Positions 51,928-61,861 are shown, counted from the stretch's first letter. The stretch is DNA of 64,000 bases from Bacteroidales bacterium (GCA_004552485.1 SFOH01000001.1:1-64000); one strand, 5' to 3'. Notes: generated by a model not told the origin, from the letters alone. Numbers and translations: made by a program.

Positions 51928-52656
51928 TCAGTCTTCCGCGTCGTTGCGGAACTTGTTGCGGTGGGTGTGCGCGCCTTTCTCCTCGGGTTTCGAAGCCACG
52001 ATTATAACAATCTCACCCTTTGGCGGGTTCACGGTGAACGTCTCTATTATTTCGGCAAGGGTGCCTCGCACGGTTGTTTCGAAGTGTTTGGAGATTTCGC
52101 GCGAGACAGAGGCCTCGCGGTCGTCGCCGCACACCTGTGCCAGCTGCTGAAGCGTTTTCACCAGCCTCAGCGGCGACTCGTAGATGATGGATGTGACCGG
52201 GGAGTCGGCTATCTCCTGAAGGCGTGTGGCGCGGCCTTTCTTGGGCGGGAGGAATCCCTGGAAAAAGAAACGGTCGCAGGGCAGGCCGCTGTCCACGAGC
52301 GCCGGCACAAAGGCTGTGGCGCCGGGCAGCGTCACCACTGTCACACCGCGACGACGGCACTCGCGCGAGAGCATGAACCCGGGGTCGGAGATGCCGGGCG
52401 TGCCGGCATCGGAGACGAGGGCGATGTCCTCGCCGCCGAGGATGCGCTCGACAAGCGGCACAACGGTCTCGTGCTCGTTGAATTTGTGGTGGCTGACCAT
52501 GGGCGTGGTGATGGCGAAGTTGCGCATCAGCACGGAGCTGGTGCGCGTGTCCTCGGCCAACACCAGCGAGACGCTGCGCAGCACGTCGAGTGCGCGCGGC
52601 GTCATGTCGGCCATGTTGCCGACGGGCGTAGGTACGATGTAGAGCGTGCCGGCCAT
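51928..52656 (-). CDS. rsmI: 16S rRNA (cytidine-1402-2'-O)-methyltransferase
   Basis: The 242-aa SAM-dependent enzyme methylates C1402 of 16S rRNA. It has the tetrapyrrole-methylase-like fold with LYIVPTPVGNMADMT at the start, VSDAGTPGISDPG and LPGATAFVPALVDSGLP, and an ending with KGEIVIIV. Length is slightly short of E. coli RsmI (286 aa). It follows the next upstream gene (52704) with 47 bp between. Confidence 0.95.
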   Translation of the reverse strand: MAGTLYIVPTPVGNMADMTPRALDVLRSVSLVLAEDTRTSSVLMRNFAITTPMVSHHKFNEHETVVPLVERILGGEDIALVSDAGTPGISDPGFMLSRECRRRGVTVVTLPGATAFVPALVDSGLPCDRFFFQGFLPPKKGRATRLQEIADSPVTSIIYESPLRLVKTLQQLAQVCGDDREASVSREISKHFETTVRGTLAEIIETFTVNPPKGEIVIIVASKPEEKGAHTHRNKFRNDAED

Positions 52657-52703
52657 ATCAGTGTAATCTTTTATAAACCCCTGTCTGTTAGCTCAATGAA
52701 CCG

Positions 52704-53822
52704 TCAGAGCGAGTTGAAGTGGTTGCGCACGATGGCCAGGAAGTCGGTGACATCGGGATTGTTGATGTCCCAGTTGAGTTTTTCCTGGAGGTATTCCACG
52801 GCGTCGTCATACGACGGCTCCTTCTGTATGGCGTCGAGGGTGCGACCGAACAGGGCATCGTCGCCGTTGAAAAGTTCGCGGCGGAAGCGGAATTTGTCGT
52901 TGAGGGTGAAGGCTTTGCGCAGTGTGCGTGCCTCGCGGCGCGAGAGCATCTCATCGAGGCGGAGCTCGCCGGGGCGTGCAGAGAGCACGTCGTTGATGGT
53001 CACGGAAATCTTCTGCTTCTCGGGCTCGGGTTCGGCCGGTGCGGCGGCTTCTTCGACCTTAGCTTCTTTTGCAGGCTCGGGTTCGGCAGCTTTAGCGGCA
53101 GGCTTGGGGGCCTCGTCATGATGCTCCTCGACCTTGAAGGCGGGCGTTTCTTCGGCCTTGGCGGGCTCTTCGGCGTCGGGCGACACTTTCACGGGCTCGT
53201 CGTTGCCATGGTCCGAGAACTCAACCTTGAATGAGAAGGCATCGTCCTCAGCAGCAGGCTTTTCCTCGGCCTTGGCCTCGGGCTTCGCTTCTGCGGCAGG
53301 ACGCTCGTCGAGGCCGGGGATGGAGGCCTGGAAGAGCGAGAACTCCGGGTGCGACTCGTTGTCTATGTCCTCGAGAGCGCGCTGTTCCTGCGCGGCGGTG
53401 ACATCTTTCTTCTTCTCCTCACGGCTGATGGCGGCATCGGCGGCATCGGTCTCCGTTTCCACCTCGCCGGAGACGCCTTCGTCTTCCTTGGCGACTTCCA
53501 CCTCGGGACCGTCATCAAGCAGCGAGAAGGCGTTGACGCAAATCTCGTCGGTCTGTTTCATCAGCTCATCGGCATCCTTGGCAGCTTCGGAAGAGGCGCA
53601 GGGTGCGGCGTGCTCCTCGGCGGCGGGCGTCACCTCGGCTTCGGCGACATGGCCGTCGGAAGCGGCGGTCAGCTCCTGCTCGATGAGTGAGCGGAACTCG
53701 TTGTATTTGTCGGCGAGGGCGGCGTGCACGGTGCCGTTGTTGTCGCCGCGATGGTCAATAACATAGAGCAGACCCTCCATTTCGGCGGTGAGGCGAGTCA
53801 GTCGTTCAATATCGTGTCTCAT
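52704..53822 (-). CDS. Acidic hypothetical protein with conserved C-terminal domain
   Basis: The 372-aa protein has a helical N-terminus (IERLTRLTAEMEGLLYVID, about residues 1-60), a long disordered Glu/Ala/Pro/Lys-rich centre (residues 60-285) and a compact C-terminal helical domain of about 80 residues (LRLDEMLSRREARTLRKAF, DKFRFRRELFNGDDALF, DDAVEYLQEKLNWD). No signal peptide, so it is cytosolic. I do not recognise the family; the layout suggests a scaffold. It lies between dacB and rsmI on the same strand, 33 bp from the dacB stop. Confidence 0.75.
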   Translation of the reverse strand: MRHDIERLTRLTAEMEGLLYVIDHRGDNNGTVHAALADKYNEFRSLIEQELTAASDGHVAEAEVTPAAEEHAAPCASSEAAKDADELMKQTDEICVNAFSLLDDGPEVEVAKEDEGVSGEVETETDAADAAISREEKKKDVTAAQEQRALEDIDNESHPEFSLFQASIPGLDERPAAEAKPEAKAEEKPAAEDDAFSFKVEFSDHGNDEPVKVSPDAEEPAKAEETPAFKVEEHHDEAPKPAAKAAEPEPAKEAKVEEAAAPAEPEPEKQKISVTINDVLSARPGELRLDEMLSRREARTLRKAFTLNDKFRFRRELFNGDDALFGRTLDAIQKEPSYDDAVEYLQEKLNWDINNPDVTDFLAIVRNHFNSL

Positions 53823-53855
53823 ATTAATAATGTATCAATACTTTATTTTTTTCAG

Positions 53856-55205
53856 TTAGAATTGCACTTTCTTCAGAAGCATATTGGCGATGGCGGTGCG
53901 CAGAGCGTCGCGCGAGCAGTAGAAGCTGTTGGCCATCACCACCACTACGTGGGTCGGCGTGCCGTCCGTTCCGAAAGCATAGCCGGCATAGCACTGCACG
54001 CCGTTCATCGAGCCGGTTTTGAGGCCGAGGCGGCCTTCGAGACGCGTGCCTTTGAGGAAGCTTTTGACGGTTCCCTGACGGCCTGTGCGGGGGAAGAGCG
54101 AGGTGTAGGTGCGGCTGTCGGCACCGGCAGCCATCTTGCGCAGCATGCCGCCCATGAATGCCGGCGACACGCGGTTTGCACGCGACAGGCCCGAGCCGTC
54201 GAGGATGGTCACATAGGATGTGGCCAGGCCTTTGCCGCTCCAGAATTTCTTCTCCTTGGCAATGGCGGCCGAGCGTTTCTGTCCGGGCGCAAGGGCTAAG
54301 AGTGTGGCCTCGGCAAACATATTGTCGCTGCGGAACATGAGGCTGCGGAGTATGTCCGAGAGGGGGGCGGAATAGTGGGTGTAGAGGAGCACCGACTGTT
54401 TGCCGGAGACTTTTAGCTCCTTCTCGGGTACAGGCGTGAATTTGATGCCATAAGCCGAGAGTTTGTCCTTCATCTCGGCGCCGAACACGCGGTCGGGGTG
54501 AGGCACGGTGGAGGTGAAGCCGGCGTTCTGCGACGGCAGGAAAGCGTAGAGCGTGTCGTCCCAGATGCCGCGCACGAGGTCGGTGCCTCCCGACGAGGTG
54601 CGTTTGACAATCTTCAGGCCCGGCACGCGCGGGGTGGTGGTGCCGTTGCCGTTATACTGGAATGTGTTGTCGCGCCAGTTAAAGCGGTAGATGCCGGCGC
54701 CGTAGCTCCAGGCCACGTCGTCGATCTGCCATTGCTGCACGGGGCCGTCCTGCGCCATAGTGCCGCTGACGGTCACCTGGCCGTGGAAGGCCGTTATGCC
54801 GCGGCGCTTCATGGCGGCGGCGATGGAGTCGGTGAAACCGTTGTATTTCTTGAAGTGGCGGCTCTCGAGCGTGGGGTCGCCGTCGGCTTCCACGTTCACG
54901 ATTCCGGTGAATACGCCGTTGGAGTCAGTGGTGCCGCGCAAGCTCACCTTGGTGGCGTAGCGGTGGTTCTTGCCCAGGAGGCTCAGCGCCGTGGCCGATG
55001 TCAGGCTCTTCATGATGCTGGCCGGGCACAGATTGCGCTGCGCCTCGGACGCGAACACGAGGGTGTCGGCCTTTATATTATATATGTAAATGCCTATGGA
55101 TGAGTGCTCTTCGCCGTCAATGCCCAGCACTCCGGCATTTGCCGCTACGGGCGCTGTCAGCAGGCTCAGGGCAACGGCACACAGGCTTGTCTTGAGTATC
55201 TTCAT
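53856..55205 (-). CDS. dacB: D-alanyl-D-alanine carboxypeptidase/endopeptidase (S13, PBP4 type)
   Basis: The 449-aa periplasmic enzyme trims or cleaves peptidoglycan cross-links. It has a signal peptide (MKILKTSLCAVALSLLTAPVAA). The penicillin-binding motifs are PASIMKSLTS (SxxK), DGSGLSRANRV (the SxN-type motif region) and LKTGSMNG (KTG). The inserted domain between SxxK and SxN is typical of the S13 family. It is divergent from the polyprenyl synthase gene. Confidence 0.95.
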   Translation of the reverse strand: MKILKTSLCAVALSLLTAPVAANAGVLGIDGEEHSSIGIYIYNIKADTLVFASEAQRNLCPASIMKSLTSATALSLLGKNHRYATKVSLRGTTDSNGVFTGIVNVEADGDPTLESRHFKKYNGFTDSIAAAMKRRGITAFHGQVTVSGTMAQDGPVQQWQIDDVAWSYGAGIYRFNWRDNTFQYNGNGTTTPRVPGLKIVKRTSSGGTDLVRGIWDDTLYAFLPSQNAGFTSTVPHPDRVFGAEMKDKLSAYGIKFTPVPEKELKVSGKQSVLLYTHYSAPLSDILRSLMFRSDNMFAEATLLALAPGQKRSAAIAKEKKFWSGKGLATSYVTILDGSGLSRANRVSPAFMGGMLRKMAAGADSRTYTSLFPRTGRQGTVKSFLKGTRLEGRLGLKTGSMNGVQCYAGYAFGTDGTPTHVVVVMANSFYCSRDALRTAIANMLLKKVQF

Positions 55206-55244
55206 TGGTCTTCGATTAATTTTACCACGAAAGTAGTAAATTCT

Positions 55245-55275
55245 TTTCGAGTATGCAAAATATTTCCTAATTTTG
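55245..55275 (+). promoter_or_regulatory. Promoter of the polyprenyl synthase-tatD operon
   Basis: TTTC (55245-55248) is followed after 19 nt by TAATTTTG (55268-55275). The leader is about 40 nt. Confidence 0.65.
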
Positions 55276-55319
55276 CGTTATAAAAAATCATAACGGACAC
55301 TGAACACAGCCAACCGACA

Positions 55320-56282
55320 ATGAAAACGCAACAGGAACTCACCGATTATATCAACGAAGCCATCGCTTCAATCCCCTACCCTCAGCAGCCCGCCGGCCTC
55401 TACGAGCCTATCGCCTACACGCTCTCCAGCGGCGGCAAACGTCTGCGCCCCACCCTCCTGCTCTCCGTCATGGAGGCCCTGGGCGGCAAGGCTTCCGACG
55501 CCGTAAACCAGGCCATGGGCATCGAGATGTACCACAACTTCACGCTCGTCCACGACGACGTGATGGACAATGCCGATCTTCGCCGCGGCCGTCCCACCGT
55601 GGTGCACAAATGGGGTCGCGACACGGCCATCCTCTCCGGCGACGCCATGCTCACCATGGCCACTCAGTTGATGGCGCGCTGTCCGGCCGACAAGCTGCCC
55701 GACGTCATGGACGTCTTCAACCGCACAGCCATGGAAGTCTACGAGGGCCAGCAGTATGACATGGAGTTCGAGCAGCGCGTCGACGTGTCTGTCGAGGAGT
55801 ACATGAACATGATTCGCCTGAAGACCTCCGTGCTCCTGGCCGGCGCCTGCGAAATCGGCGCTGTCATGGCCGGCGCTCCCGCCGAGGTGCGACGCGCCTT
55901 CTACGACTACGGCGTCAGCCTCGGTCTGGCCTTCCAGCTCCGCGACGATTATCTCGACACCTACGGCGACCCGCTCATCTTCGGCAAGGAAATAGGCGGC
56001 GACATCGTCAATGGCAAGAAGACGTGGCTGCTCATCACCGCTCGCTCCGAAGACTCGGACGGCGCCCTCTCCCGCATCATGGCCGCCAACCCCGCGCCGC
56101 AGGAGAAGATTGAGGCGGTGCGCGAAATCTACGACGCGCTGAATCTGCCGCGTCGCATCACCCGTCTCATCGAGCAATACACTGACAATGCCGTCCGCGT
56201 TCTTGACACGGTCAGCCTCCAGCCCGGCTGGAAAGACTATTTCACCTCCCTGGCGCTCAGCCTCAACGACCGCGCCCTGTGA
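55320..56282 (+). CDS. Polyprenyl (trans-prenyl) diphosphate synthase
   Basis: The 320-aa enzyme extends allylic diphosphates with isopentenyl diphosphate. The two Asp-rich motifs are VHDDVMDNADLRRGRP and LRDDYLDTYGD, and GKRLRPTLLL forms the diphosphate site. It is all-helical and cytosolic. The product length (farnesyl, geranylgeranyl or longer) cannot be read reliably. It shares the stop/start overlap TGATG with tatD, so the two are coupled. Confidence 0.93.
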   Translation: MKTQQELTDYINEAIASIPYPQQPAGLYEPIAYTLSSGGKRLRPTLLLSVMEALGGKASDAVNQAMGIEMYHNFTLVHDDVMDNADLRRGRPTVVHKWGRDTAILSGDAMLTMATQLMARCPADKLPDVMDVFNRTAMEVYEGQQYDMEFEQRVDVSVEEYMNMIRLKTSVLLAGACEIGAVMAGAPAEVRRAFYDYGVSLGLAFQLRDDYLDTYGDPLIFGKEIGGDIVNGKKTWLLITARSEDSDGALSRIMAANPAPQEKIEAVREIYDALNLPRRITRLIEQYTDNAVRVLDTVSLQPGWKDYFTSLALSLNDRAL

Positions 56283-57070
56283 TGCCCGAGCAGATGCAGT
56301 TCACCGACACTCATACACATATATATACTGAGGAGTTCGACGCCGACCGCCCGCAGGTCGTCGAGCGCGCCATTGATGCCGGCGTCACTCACATGATGCT
56401 GCCCAACATCGATGTCGCCTCCGTGGCGCCCATGAAAGCCCTGGCCGCCACACGTCCCGGGGTCTTCTCAATGGCCATGGGTCTGCATCCCTCGGAGGTC
56501 TACGCCAACTGGCGCGAGGAGCTTGACAAAATCAAGGCGGAATTCTTCTCGGCACCCGACCTGTACCATGCCGTAGGCGAGGTGGGCATCGACCTCTACT
56601 GGGACAAGACTTTCGAGCGCGAGCAGATGCTTGTCTTCGAGGAGCAGATCGGCTGGGCCGAAGAATCCGGCAAGCCGCTCATCATCCACTGCCGCAGCGC
56701 CCTGCCTCAGACTCTCGAGGTCTTGGAGGCGCATCCCGGCGTGCCGACCGTCTTCCACTGTTTCGGAGGAACCGCCGATGACGCCGAACGCATCCTCAGC
56801 CAAAAAGACAGCTACTACTTCGGCGTCGGCGGCGTTGTGACGTTCAAGAAGAGCAGGGTCCCGGAAGCCCTCCCGGTTATCGGCCTCTCGCGCATCCTCA
56901 CAGAGACGGACTCGCCCTATCTGGCGCCGGTACCACACCGCGGCCGGCGTAACGAGTCGTCGTACATTCCCCTCATCGCCGCCAAAATAGCGGACACACT
57001 CGGCCAGCCGCTCGCCGCCGTGGCCGAAGCCACAGTGGCGAACGCCGCCAAGCTTTTCTCTCTTAAGTAA
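56282..57070 (+). CDS. tatD: TatD family hydrolase (metal-dependent DNase)
   Basis: The 262-aa TIM-barrel hydrolase has the metal-binding motif FTDTHTHIY at the N-terminus, with AVGEVGIDLYWD, IIHCRSA, VFHCFGG and LTETDSPYLAPVPHRG in the right order. TatD proteins act as 3'-5' exonucleases in DNA repair. The ATG at 56282 overlaps the previous stop by one base. It converges with rlmB, 8 bp away. Confidence 0.94.
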   Translation: MPEQMQFTDTHTHIYTEEFDADRPQVVERAIDAGVTHMMLPNIDVASVAPMKALAATRPGVFSMAMGLHPSEVYANWREELDKIKAEFFSAPDLYHAVGEVGIDLYWDKTFEREQMLVFEEQIGWAEESGKPLIIHCRSALPQTLEVLEAHPGVPTVFHCFGGTADDAERILSQKDSYYFGVGGVVTFKKSRVPEALPVIGLSRILTETDSPYLAPVPHRGRRNESSYIPLIAAKIADTLGQPLAAVAEATVANAAKLFSLK

Positions 57071-57078
57071 TTACGTAT

Positions 57079-57834
57079 TCAGATTACCTCCATATCGGAG
57101 AGCAGGCGCTGACGCACGACCTCGTACATGAGAACGCCGGCGGCCACCGAGACATTGAGCGAGGAGATGCGTCCGAACATGGGTATGGAGACACGCACAT
57201 CACACTGTCGCATTGCCTCGGGCGAGATGCCCACGTCCTCGGCGCCCATCACGAGTGCGACGGGGCCGGTGAAGTCGGCCTTGGTGTAGTTGACGTCGGC
57301 CTTCTCCGAGACGGCCACGCAGGTGAAGCCGTTGTCGCGCAGGAAGCGCAGGGCCGAGCTTATCTTCTTCTCTTTGCACACGGGCAGGTAGTTAAGCGCT
57401 CCGGCCGAGGTTTTCACGGCATCGCCGCCAACGCCCACGCTGCCGCGCTCGGGGATGACGATGGCGTCGGCTCCGCAGCACTCTGCCGTGCGGGCTATCG
57501 CGCCGAAGTTGCGCACATCCGTGATACCGTCCAGAACGATGATGAACGGCAGGCGTCCCTCCTCATAGAGTTGCGGCACCAGATAGTCGAGGCGCGCATA
57601 CGTGACCGCGCTCATCATGGCAATCACGCCCTGGTGGTTCTTGCGGGTGATGCGGTTGAGGCGCTCCAGGGGCACGCGCTGGGCAAAGATGTGATGCTCG
57701 CGGCACAGGCGGAAGAGCTCCGGTGCCAGTTCGCCCGACAGGTCTTTCTTCACAAAAATCTTGTCAATCTCTTTGCCGGCCTCAATGGCCTCGATCACGG
57801 GGCGTATGCCGAAGATATAGTCTGATGCTTCCAT
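57079..57834 (-). CDS. rlmB: 23S rRNA (guanosine-2251-2'-O)-methyltransferase RlmB (TrmH/SpoU family)
   Basis: The 251-aa SAM-dependent enzyme has an N-terminal ribosome-binding domain and a SPOUT domain. The trefoil-knot motifs are ITDVRNFGAIARTAE, LVMGAEDVGIS and IPMFGRISSLNVSVAAGV. RlmB methylates G2251 in the P loop of 23S rRNA. It is the last gene of the minus-strand run from dnaN, with 32 bp after recN. Confidence 0.93.
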   Translation of the reverse strand: MEASDYIFGIRPVIEAIEAGKEIDKIFVKKDLSGELAPELFRLCREHHIFAQRVPLERLNRITRKNHQGVIAMMSAVTYARLDYLVPQLYEEGRLPFIIVLDGITDVRNFGAIARTAECCGADAIVIPERGSVGVGGDAVKTSAGALNYLPVCKEKKISSALRFLRDNGFTCVAVSEKADVNYTKADFTGPVALVMGAEDVGISPEAMRQCDVRVSIPMFGRISSLNVSVAAGVLMYEVVRQRLLSDMEVI

Positions 57835-57866
57835 ACGGATGTGGGGTGTATTGTGTTAGTTATTAG

Positions 57867-59519
57867 TTACTTATTCAATAGAGCACGGGCTGCGGCCAGG
57901 GCTTCTTCGGAGGCTGTGCCGGAGAGCATCTGCGCCAGTTCTCTCACGCGTGCTGCCCGGTCGAGGCGCTGTATCTGCGTGAGCGTGCTGAGGTCGTCGT
58001 CGTGCTTGAAAACGCGGAAATGGCTGTCTCCGCAGGCGGCGACTGCCGGCAGGTGGGTGATGGTGATGACCTGGCAGCTGCGCGATATTTCTTTCATCAT
58101 GACACCCATGCGCGCAGCTATGTCGCCGCTGACGCCGGTGTCTATCTCGTCAAAAATCATGGTGGGCAGGTGCATACGGTCGGCGACAATACTCTTGACA
58201 GCGAGGATGACGCGCGAAATCTCGCCGCCGCTGGCGGTCTTTCCCACCGGCATCAGCGGCTGATTCTTGTTGAAGGCGAACATAAACTCCACGGCATCGG
58301 CGCCGGTCGGACCCAACTTGGTGGGCGTCAGCACTATCTCGCACCGCAGATTGTCCATGCCCATGGGCATCGCGCGCTCCTTGAGCAGAGCGGCGAAGGA
58401 TGCGGACACCTCGGTGCGTCGCGCCGTCAGCTCTCGGGCCTTCAGCACGGCAGCTTTCTTGGCATGTTTGGCGGCATTCTCCAGCTCGGCGAGAGTGAAC
58501 TCCGAATTGCTCGCGGCGTCCAGCTGCTTTGTGAGTCTCTCGCGCAGCGCAATCAGCTGTGCGTCAGAGTCAACGTGATGCTTGGCTTCGAGCGAATAGA
58601 TGCGTCCGAGGCGGTCGTCGATGCTCTCCAGTTCGCGCGGATCGGCCTGCAGCTGGCTGTCGTATTCGCGGATGGTGTCCATGATGTCGGCGAGCTCAAT
58701 CTTGGCCGACTGAAGGCGGTCGTTGAGCTGCCGCGCATCCTCATAATAGTCGGCGACGGAGGCCAGGCGCTCCATGCAGCGGCTGATGCACGCCGTGACA
58801 TCTTCCGGCTCGGTTATGGCCGAAAGTGCGCCGCTGACACCGGCTTTAATCTCAGTGACATTGGCCAGCACGTCGCGGTCCTTCTCTAACTGGGCCTGCT
58901 CACCGGGCTGCAGGTTGAGGCTCTCCAGTTCTTCGAGTTGGAAAGTGAGGAATTCGGTCTCGGCACTCACCCGCGCGATGGCGTCGCGGGTAGTGACGTA
59001 TTCTTTAAGTGACTGTCGATAAGCAGTATATAGTTTATGATACTCCGCGAGCAACGCGCTGTTGTCGGCCAGGGCATCCAGCAGGCGCAGCTGATAGCCG
59101 TTGTCGGTCAGCATCTGATTCTGGTTCTGCGAGTGTATGTCGAGCAACTGCCCGGCAACCTCACGCAGCAGCGTCAGATTCACCGGCGTATCATTGATGA
59201 ACGCGCGCGAGCCACCGCGTGTGGTCAGCTCGCGGCGGATGATGACGGTGTCCTCCATCGTGTCCACGTCGTTGGCCTCAAGCAACGGATTGATGTCCGT
59301 GAGGCCGGTGATGTCGAAGACGGCCTCCACCACGGTCTTGGCAGATGAGTCGCGGACGGCTTTTGTGTCGGCACGGTCGCCCATCAGCAGGCCCAAGGCG
59401 CTGAGTATGATGGACTTGCCCGCACCGGTTTCGCCGGTGATGATGCTCAGCCCGGCGTCAAAGTCGATGTCGATGGTCTGAATCAGGGCGTAGTTGGCGA
59501 TATGTAACGAACGTATCAT
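57867..59519 (-). CDS. recN: DNA repair protein RecN
   Basis: The 550-aa SMC-like ATPase acts in double-strand break repair. It has the N-terminal GETGAGKSIILSALGLLMG (Walker A), a long coiled-coil middle with a hinge-like region and the C-terminal TASGGEISRVILAVK signature, DEIDTGVSGD (Walker B) and ITITHLPAVAACGD. Its ATG overlaps the stop of the DUF4835 gene by 4 bp (ATGA), so translation is coupled. Confidence 0.96.
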   Translation of the reverse strand: MIRSLHIANYALIQTIDIDFDAGLSIITGETGAGKSIILSALGLLMGDRADTKAVRDSSAKTVVEAVFDITGLTDINPLLEANDVDTMEDTVIIRRELTTRGGSRAFINDTPVNLTLLREVAGQLLDIHSQNQNQMLTDNGYQLRLLDALADNSALLAEYHKLYTAYRQSLKEYVTTRDAIARVSAETEFLTFQLEELESLNLQPGEQAQLEKDRDVLANVTEIKAGVSGALSAITEPEDVTACISRCMERLASVADYYEDARQLNDRLQSAKIELADIMDTIREYDSQLQADPRELESIDDRLGRIYSLEAKHHVDSDAQLIALRERLTKQLDAASNSEFTLAELENAAKHAKKAAVLKARELTARRTEVSASFAALLKERAMPMGMDNLRCEIVLTPTKLGPTGADAVEFMFAFNKNQPLMPVGKTASGGEISRVILAVKSIVADRMHLPTMIFDEIDTGVSGDIAARMGVMMKEISRSCQVITITHLPAVAACGDSHFRVFKHDDDLSTLTQIQRLDRAARVRELAQMLSGTASEEALAAARALLNK

Positions 59520-60442
59520 TTCTTTTCTTTGCCTTTCTTGATTTCTTCAAGACGCTGCATATCAGTGGGATAGATGGGCTCAAGGAGCTCATAGACGGTC
59601 TCGCGTTCAGACTGCGGCGCCTTTGAATAGACATTCACGAGCTCGTCCATCTTCGCGTCATGGAAAAGGTTGAGGCCCACGGACATAGGCGCCTTGTCGT
59701 AGACGGCCTTTAGGTCTTTGAGGGCGGCGGTGATGGCGGCACGGCCTTTGTCGGGCGACAGCGCCATCTGGTCCAGTCCGGTGCGGTGGTATTTGTAGTT
59801 GAGGTCACGGAGCACCTGCGTGTTGGCGTCGGTGTACGCAGCCAGCACGGCCGAGCGGTTCTTGGTGTCCTCAAAGGCTTTCCAGCCACTCTCGCCCGAC
59901 GACTGTGCCCACTGCACAATCTGTTTGAGCATGTCGAAGAAGGGCTCGCCGCCGCGCGGGGCGAAGGAGTCGAAGTCCACGGCCAAAATGAGATAGGCAT
60001 AGAAATTGAGGATGGCTGTCAGCTGGCTCTCCATCTGGTTTGTGGAGAAGGTAAGCGGCTCATTCTCGCGGTAGGTGAACTCGACCTTCGTGTCCTTGAA
60101 GTTGAGGGTCGTCGTGGTGTAGGCCGAATTGTAGACGGGTCGCGTAGCCTGAATCTGCAGGTCGCCGCTGATGACGTCGTCATTGACTTCGTTGACGGTG
60201 AGGAAGAGGTTGCAGTCGATTTTCTCGTTGGCGGCTATCTGAGCCTGGCTGAACGTGTTGGTGTTCATGTACTCGTTGATGGCCTGCTCGAGGGTGTTGA
60301 AGATGCTCTTGTTGGTGCCCTGCACCTTGTCGGAGTTGATCTGCACCTTGCAGTTCAGTTCCTGGGCATGTGCGCCGAGAGCGCCTGACACGGTGAGTGC
60401 CAGGGCAAGCAGTCTGAGCGTATTTATTATTGTCTTTATCAT
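59516..60442 (-). CDS. DUF4835 (PorD-like) exported protein
   Basis: The 308-aa protein has a signal peptide (LLALALTVSGALGAHAQ) and begins its mature part with LNCKVQINSDKVQGTNKSIFNTLEQAINEYMN, a strong DUF4835 pattern. The central FYAYLILAVDFDSFAPRGGEPFFD segment is also typical. DUF4835 has been linked to PorD of the type IX secretion system; whether this organism secretes by that route cannot be decided here. It lies in the coaBC-recN cluster as in other Bacteroidales, 33 bp after coaBC. Confidence 0.88.
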   Translation of the reverse strand: MIKTIINTLRLLALALTVSGALGAHAQELNCKVQINSDKVQGTNKSIFNTLEQAINEYMNTNTFSQAQIAANEKIDCNLFLTVNEVNDDVISGDLQIQATRPVYNSAYTTTTLNFKDTKVEFTYRENEPLTFSTNQMESQLTAILNFYAYLILAVDFDSFAPRGGEPFFDMLKQIVQWAQSSGESGWKAFEDTKNRSAVLAAYTDANTQVLRDLNYKYHRTGLDQMALSPDKGRAAITAALKDLKAVYDKAPMSVGLNLFHDAKMDELVNVYSKAPQSERETVYELLEPIYPTDMQRLEEIKKGKEKK

Positions 60443-60475
60443 TTGAGGAAAGTCAGTGTCGTTGTTGTAAGCGCC

Positions 60476-61684
60476 TCACTTGCTGATGGCGTCCAGGATG
60501 TCCGCGGCCACCTCTTCCTTGCTTTTCAGCGGGAAGAACTGTTCGCTGCCGTCGGCAAAGATCATGGAAATCTTGTTGGTGTCGGTACCGAAGCCGGCGC
60601 CTTTGTCGCGCAGCGAGTTGAGGACGATGGCATCCAGGCCTTTGCGTCTGAGTTTGGCCACGGCGTGCTCGTGCTCGTGATCCGTCTCCAGCGCGAAGCC
60701 AACCACTTTCTGGTCAGGACGTTTGCCGGCGCAAAGCGTGGCGGCGATGTCCGGATTCTTAACGAGCTCGATGCGTTCGATGCCGTTCTCCTCGCGTTTT
60801 ATCTTGCGGTCGGCCACCTGCGCCGGCGCATAGTCGGCGACAGCTGCGGCCATAATGGCGATGTCGGCCTCGGGGAAGCTGTGAGTGCAGGCGTCAAGCA
60901 TCTCGCGGGCAGTGGTCACGTTCAGCATCTTAATGTGCGGATGTTCGGGCGCAGGCACGCTGAGAGGTCCGGCTATCAACGTCACCTCGGCGCCGCGGCG
61001 TGCTGCCTCGCGAGCCAGGGCCACGCCCATCTTTCCGGACGACGAATTGCCGATAAACCGCACGGGGTCAATGGGCTCGTGGGTGGGGCCGGCTGTAATC
61101 ATCACACGCTTGCCCGTGAGCGATGCGGTCTCAGCTGAAAGGCGCTCGAGCGTCTCGTCGACCTGTCGCAGAATCTCCTCCGGCTCCTGCATACGGCCTT
61201 TGCCGGTGAGGTGGCTGGCGAGTTCGCCGGTGGCGGCATCGATGATATGGTTGCCGTAGCTGCGCAAGAGGCTGATGTTGCGCTGTGTCGACGGATGCGC
61301 CATCATGTCGAGGTCCATGGCCGGGCACACGAAGACGGGTGCCTTGGCACTGAGGTATGTGGTCACCAGCATGTTGTCGGCGACACCGTTGGCCATCTTG
61401 GCAATGGTGCTGGCGGTGGCGGGAGCTATGACCATGGCATCGGCCCACAGTCCCAGGTCGACGTGCGAATGCCACTCGCCGCTGTTGGCGGTGAAGAACT
61501 CGCTGATGACGGGTTTGCCGGACAGCGCCGAGAGCGTTACGGGCGTGATGAACTCCTTGCCATTAGGGGTAATCACAACCTGCACCTCCGCACCGGCCTT
61601 GATGAACAGCCGCAGCAGATAAACGCTCTTATATGCGGCTATTCCGCCGCTGATGCCGAGTATTATGTGTTTGCCTTTCAGCAT
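60476..61684 (-). CDS. coaBC: Bifunctional phosphopantothenoylcysteine decarboxylase/synthetase CoaBC
   Basis: The 402-aa enzyme makes phosphopantetheine for coenzyme A in two steps. The N-terminal flavin decarboxylase part (CoaC) has GISGGIAAYKS, the active His in EWHSHVDLGLWAD and PAMDLDMM. The C-terminal synthetase part (CoaB) has ITAGPTHEPIDPVRFI, SSGKMG and the Lys in DRKIKREENG. ATG 61684 gives the normal N-terminus (MLKGKHIILG); the open frame upstream is an extension. A 177-bp gap separates it from the exonuclease gene, so an internal promoter is possible. Confidence 0.95.
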   Translation of the reverse strand: MLKGKHIILGISGGIAAYKSVYLLRLFIKAGAEVQVVITPNGKEFITPVTLSALSGKPVISEFFTANSGEWHSHVDLGLWADAMVIAPATASTIAKMANGVADNMLVTTYLSAKAPVFVCPAMDLDMMAHPSTQRNISLLRSYGNHIIDAATGELASHLTGKGRMQEPEEILRQVDETLERLSAETASLTGKRVMITAGPTHEPIDPVRFIGNSSSGKMGVALAREAARRGAEVTLIAGPLSVPAPEHPHIKMLNVTTAREMLDACTHSFPEADIAIMAAAVADYAPAQVADRKIKREENGIERIELVKNPDIAATLCAGKRPDQKVVGFALETDHEHEHAVAKLRRKGLDAIVLNSLRDKGAGFGTDTNKISMIFADGSEQFFPLKSKEEVAADILDAISK

Positions 61685-61861
61685 ATTATCTTTGAATGTT
61701 CGTTGCCTAAATGATTCTCTGTATAAAAACGGAAAAACGCGCTCTATTATTGCAGTCATTCCAAGTCCCTGCGTGGCAAGGGCTTGGAATGATGATGTTT
61801 CGTAAGGTGTGAACGGCTCATTGTCAAGGCGTTCGGGTGGAAATCGGGCGCAAGGCGTCGC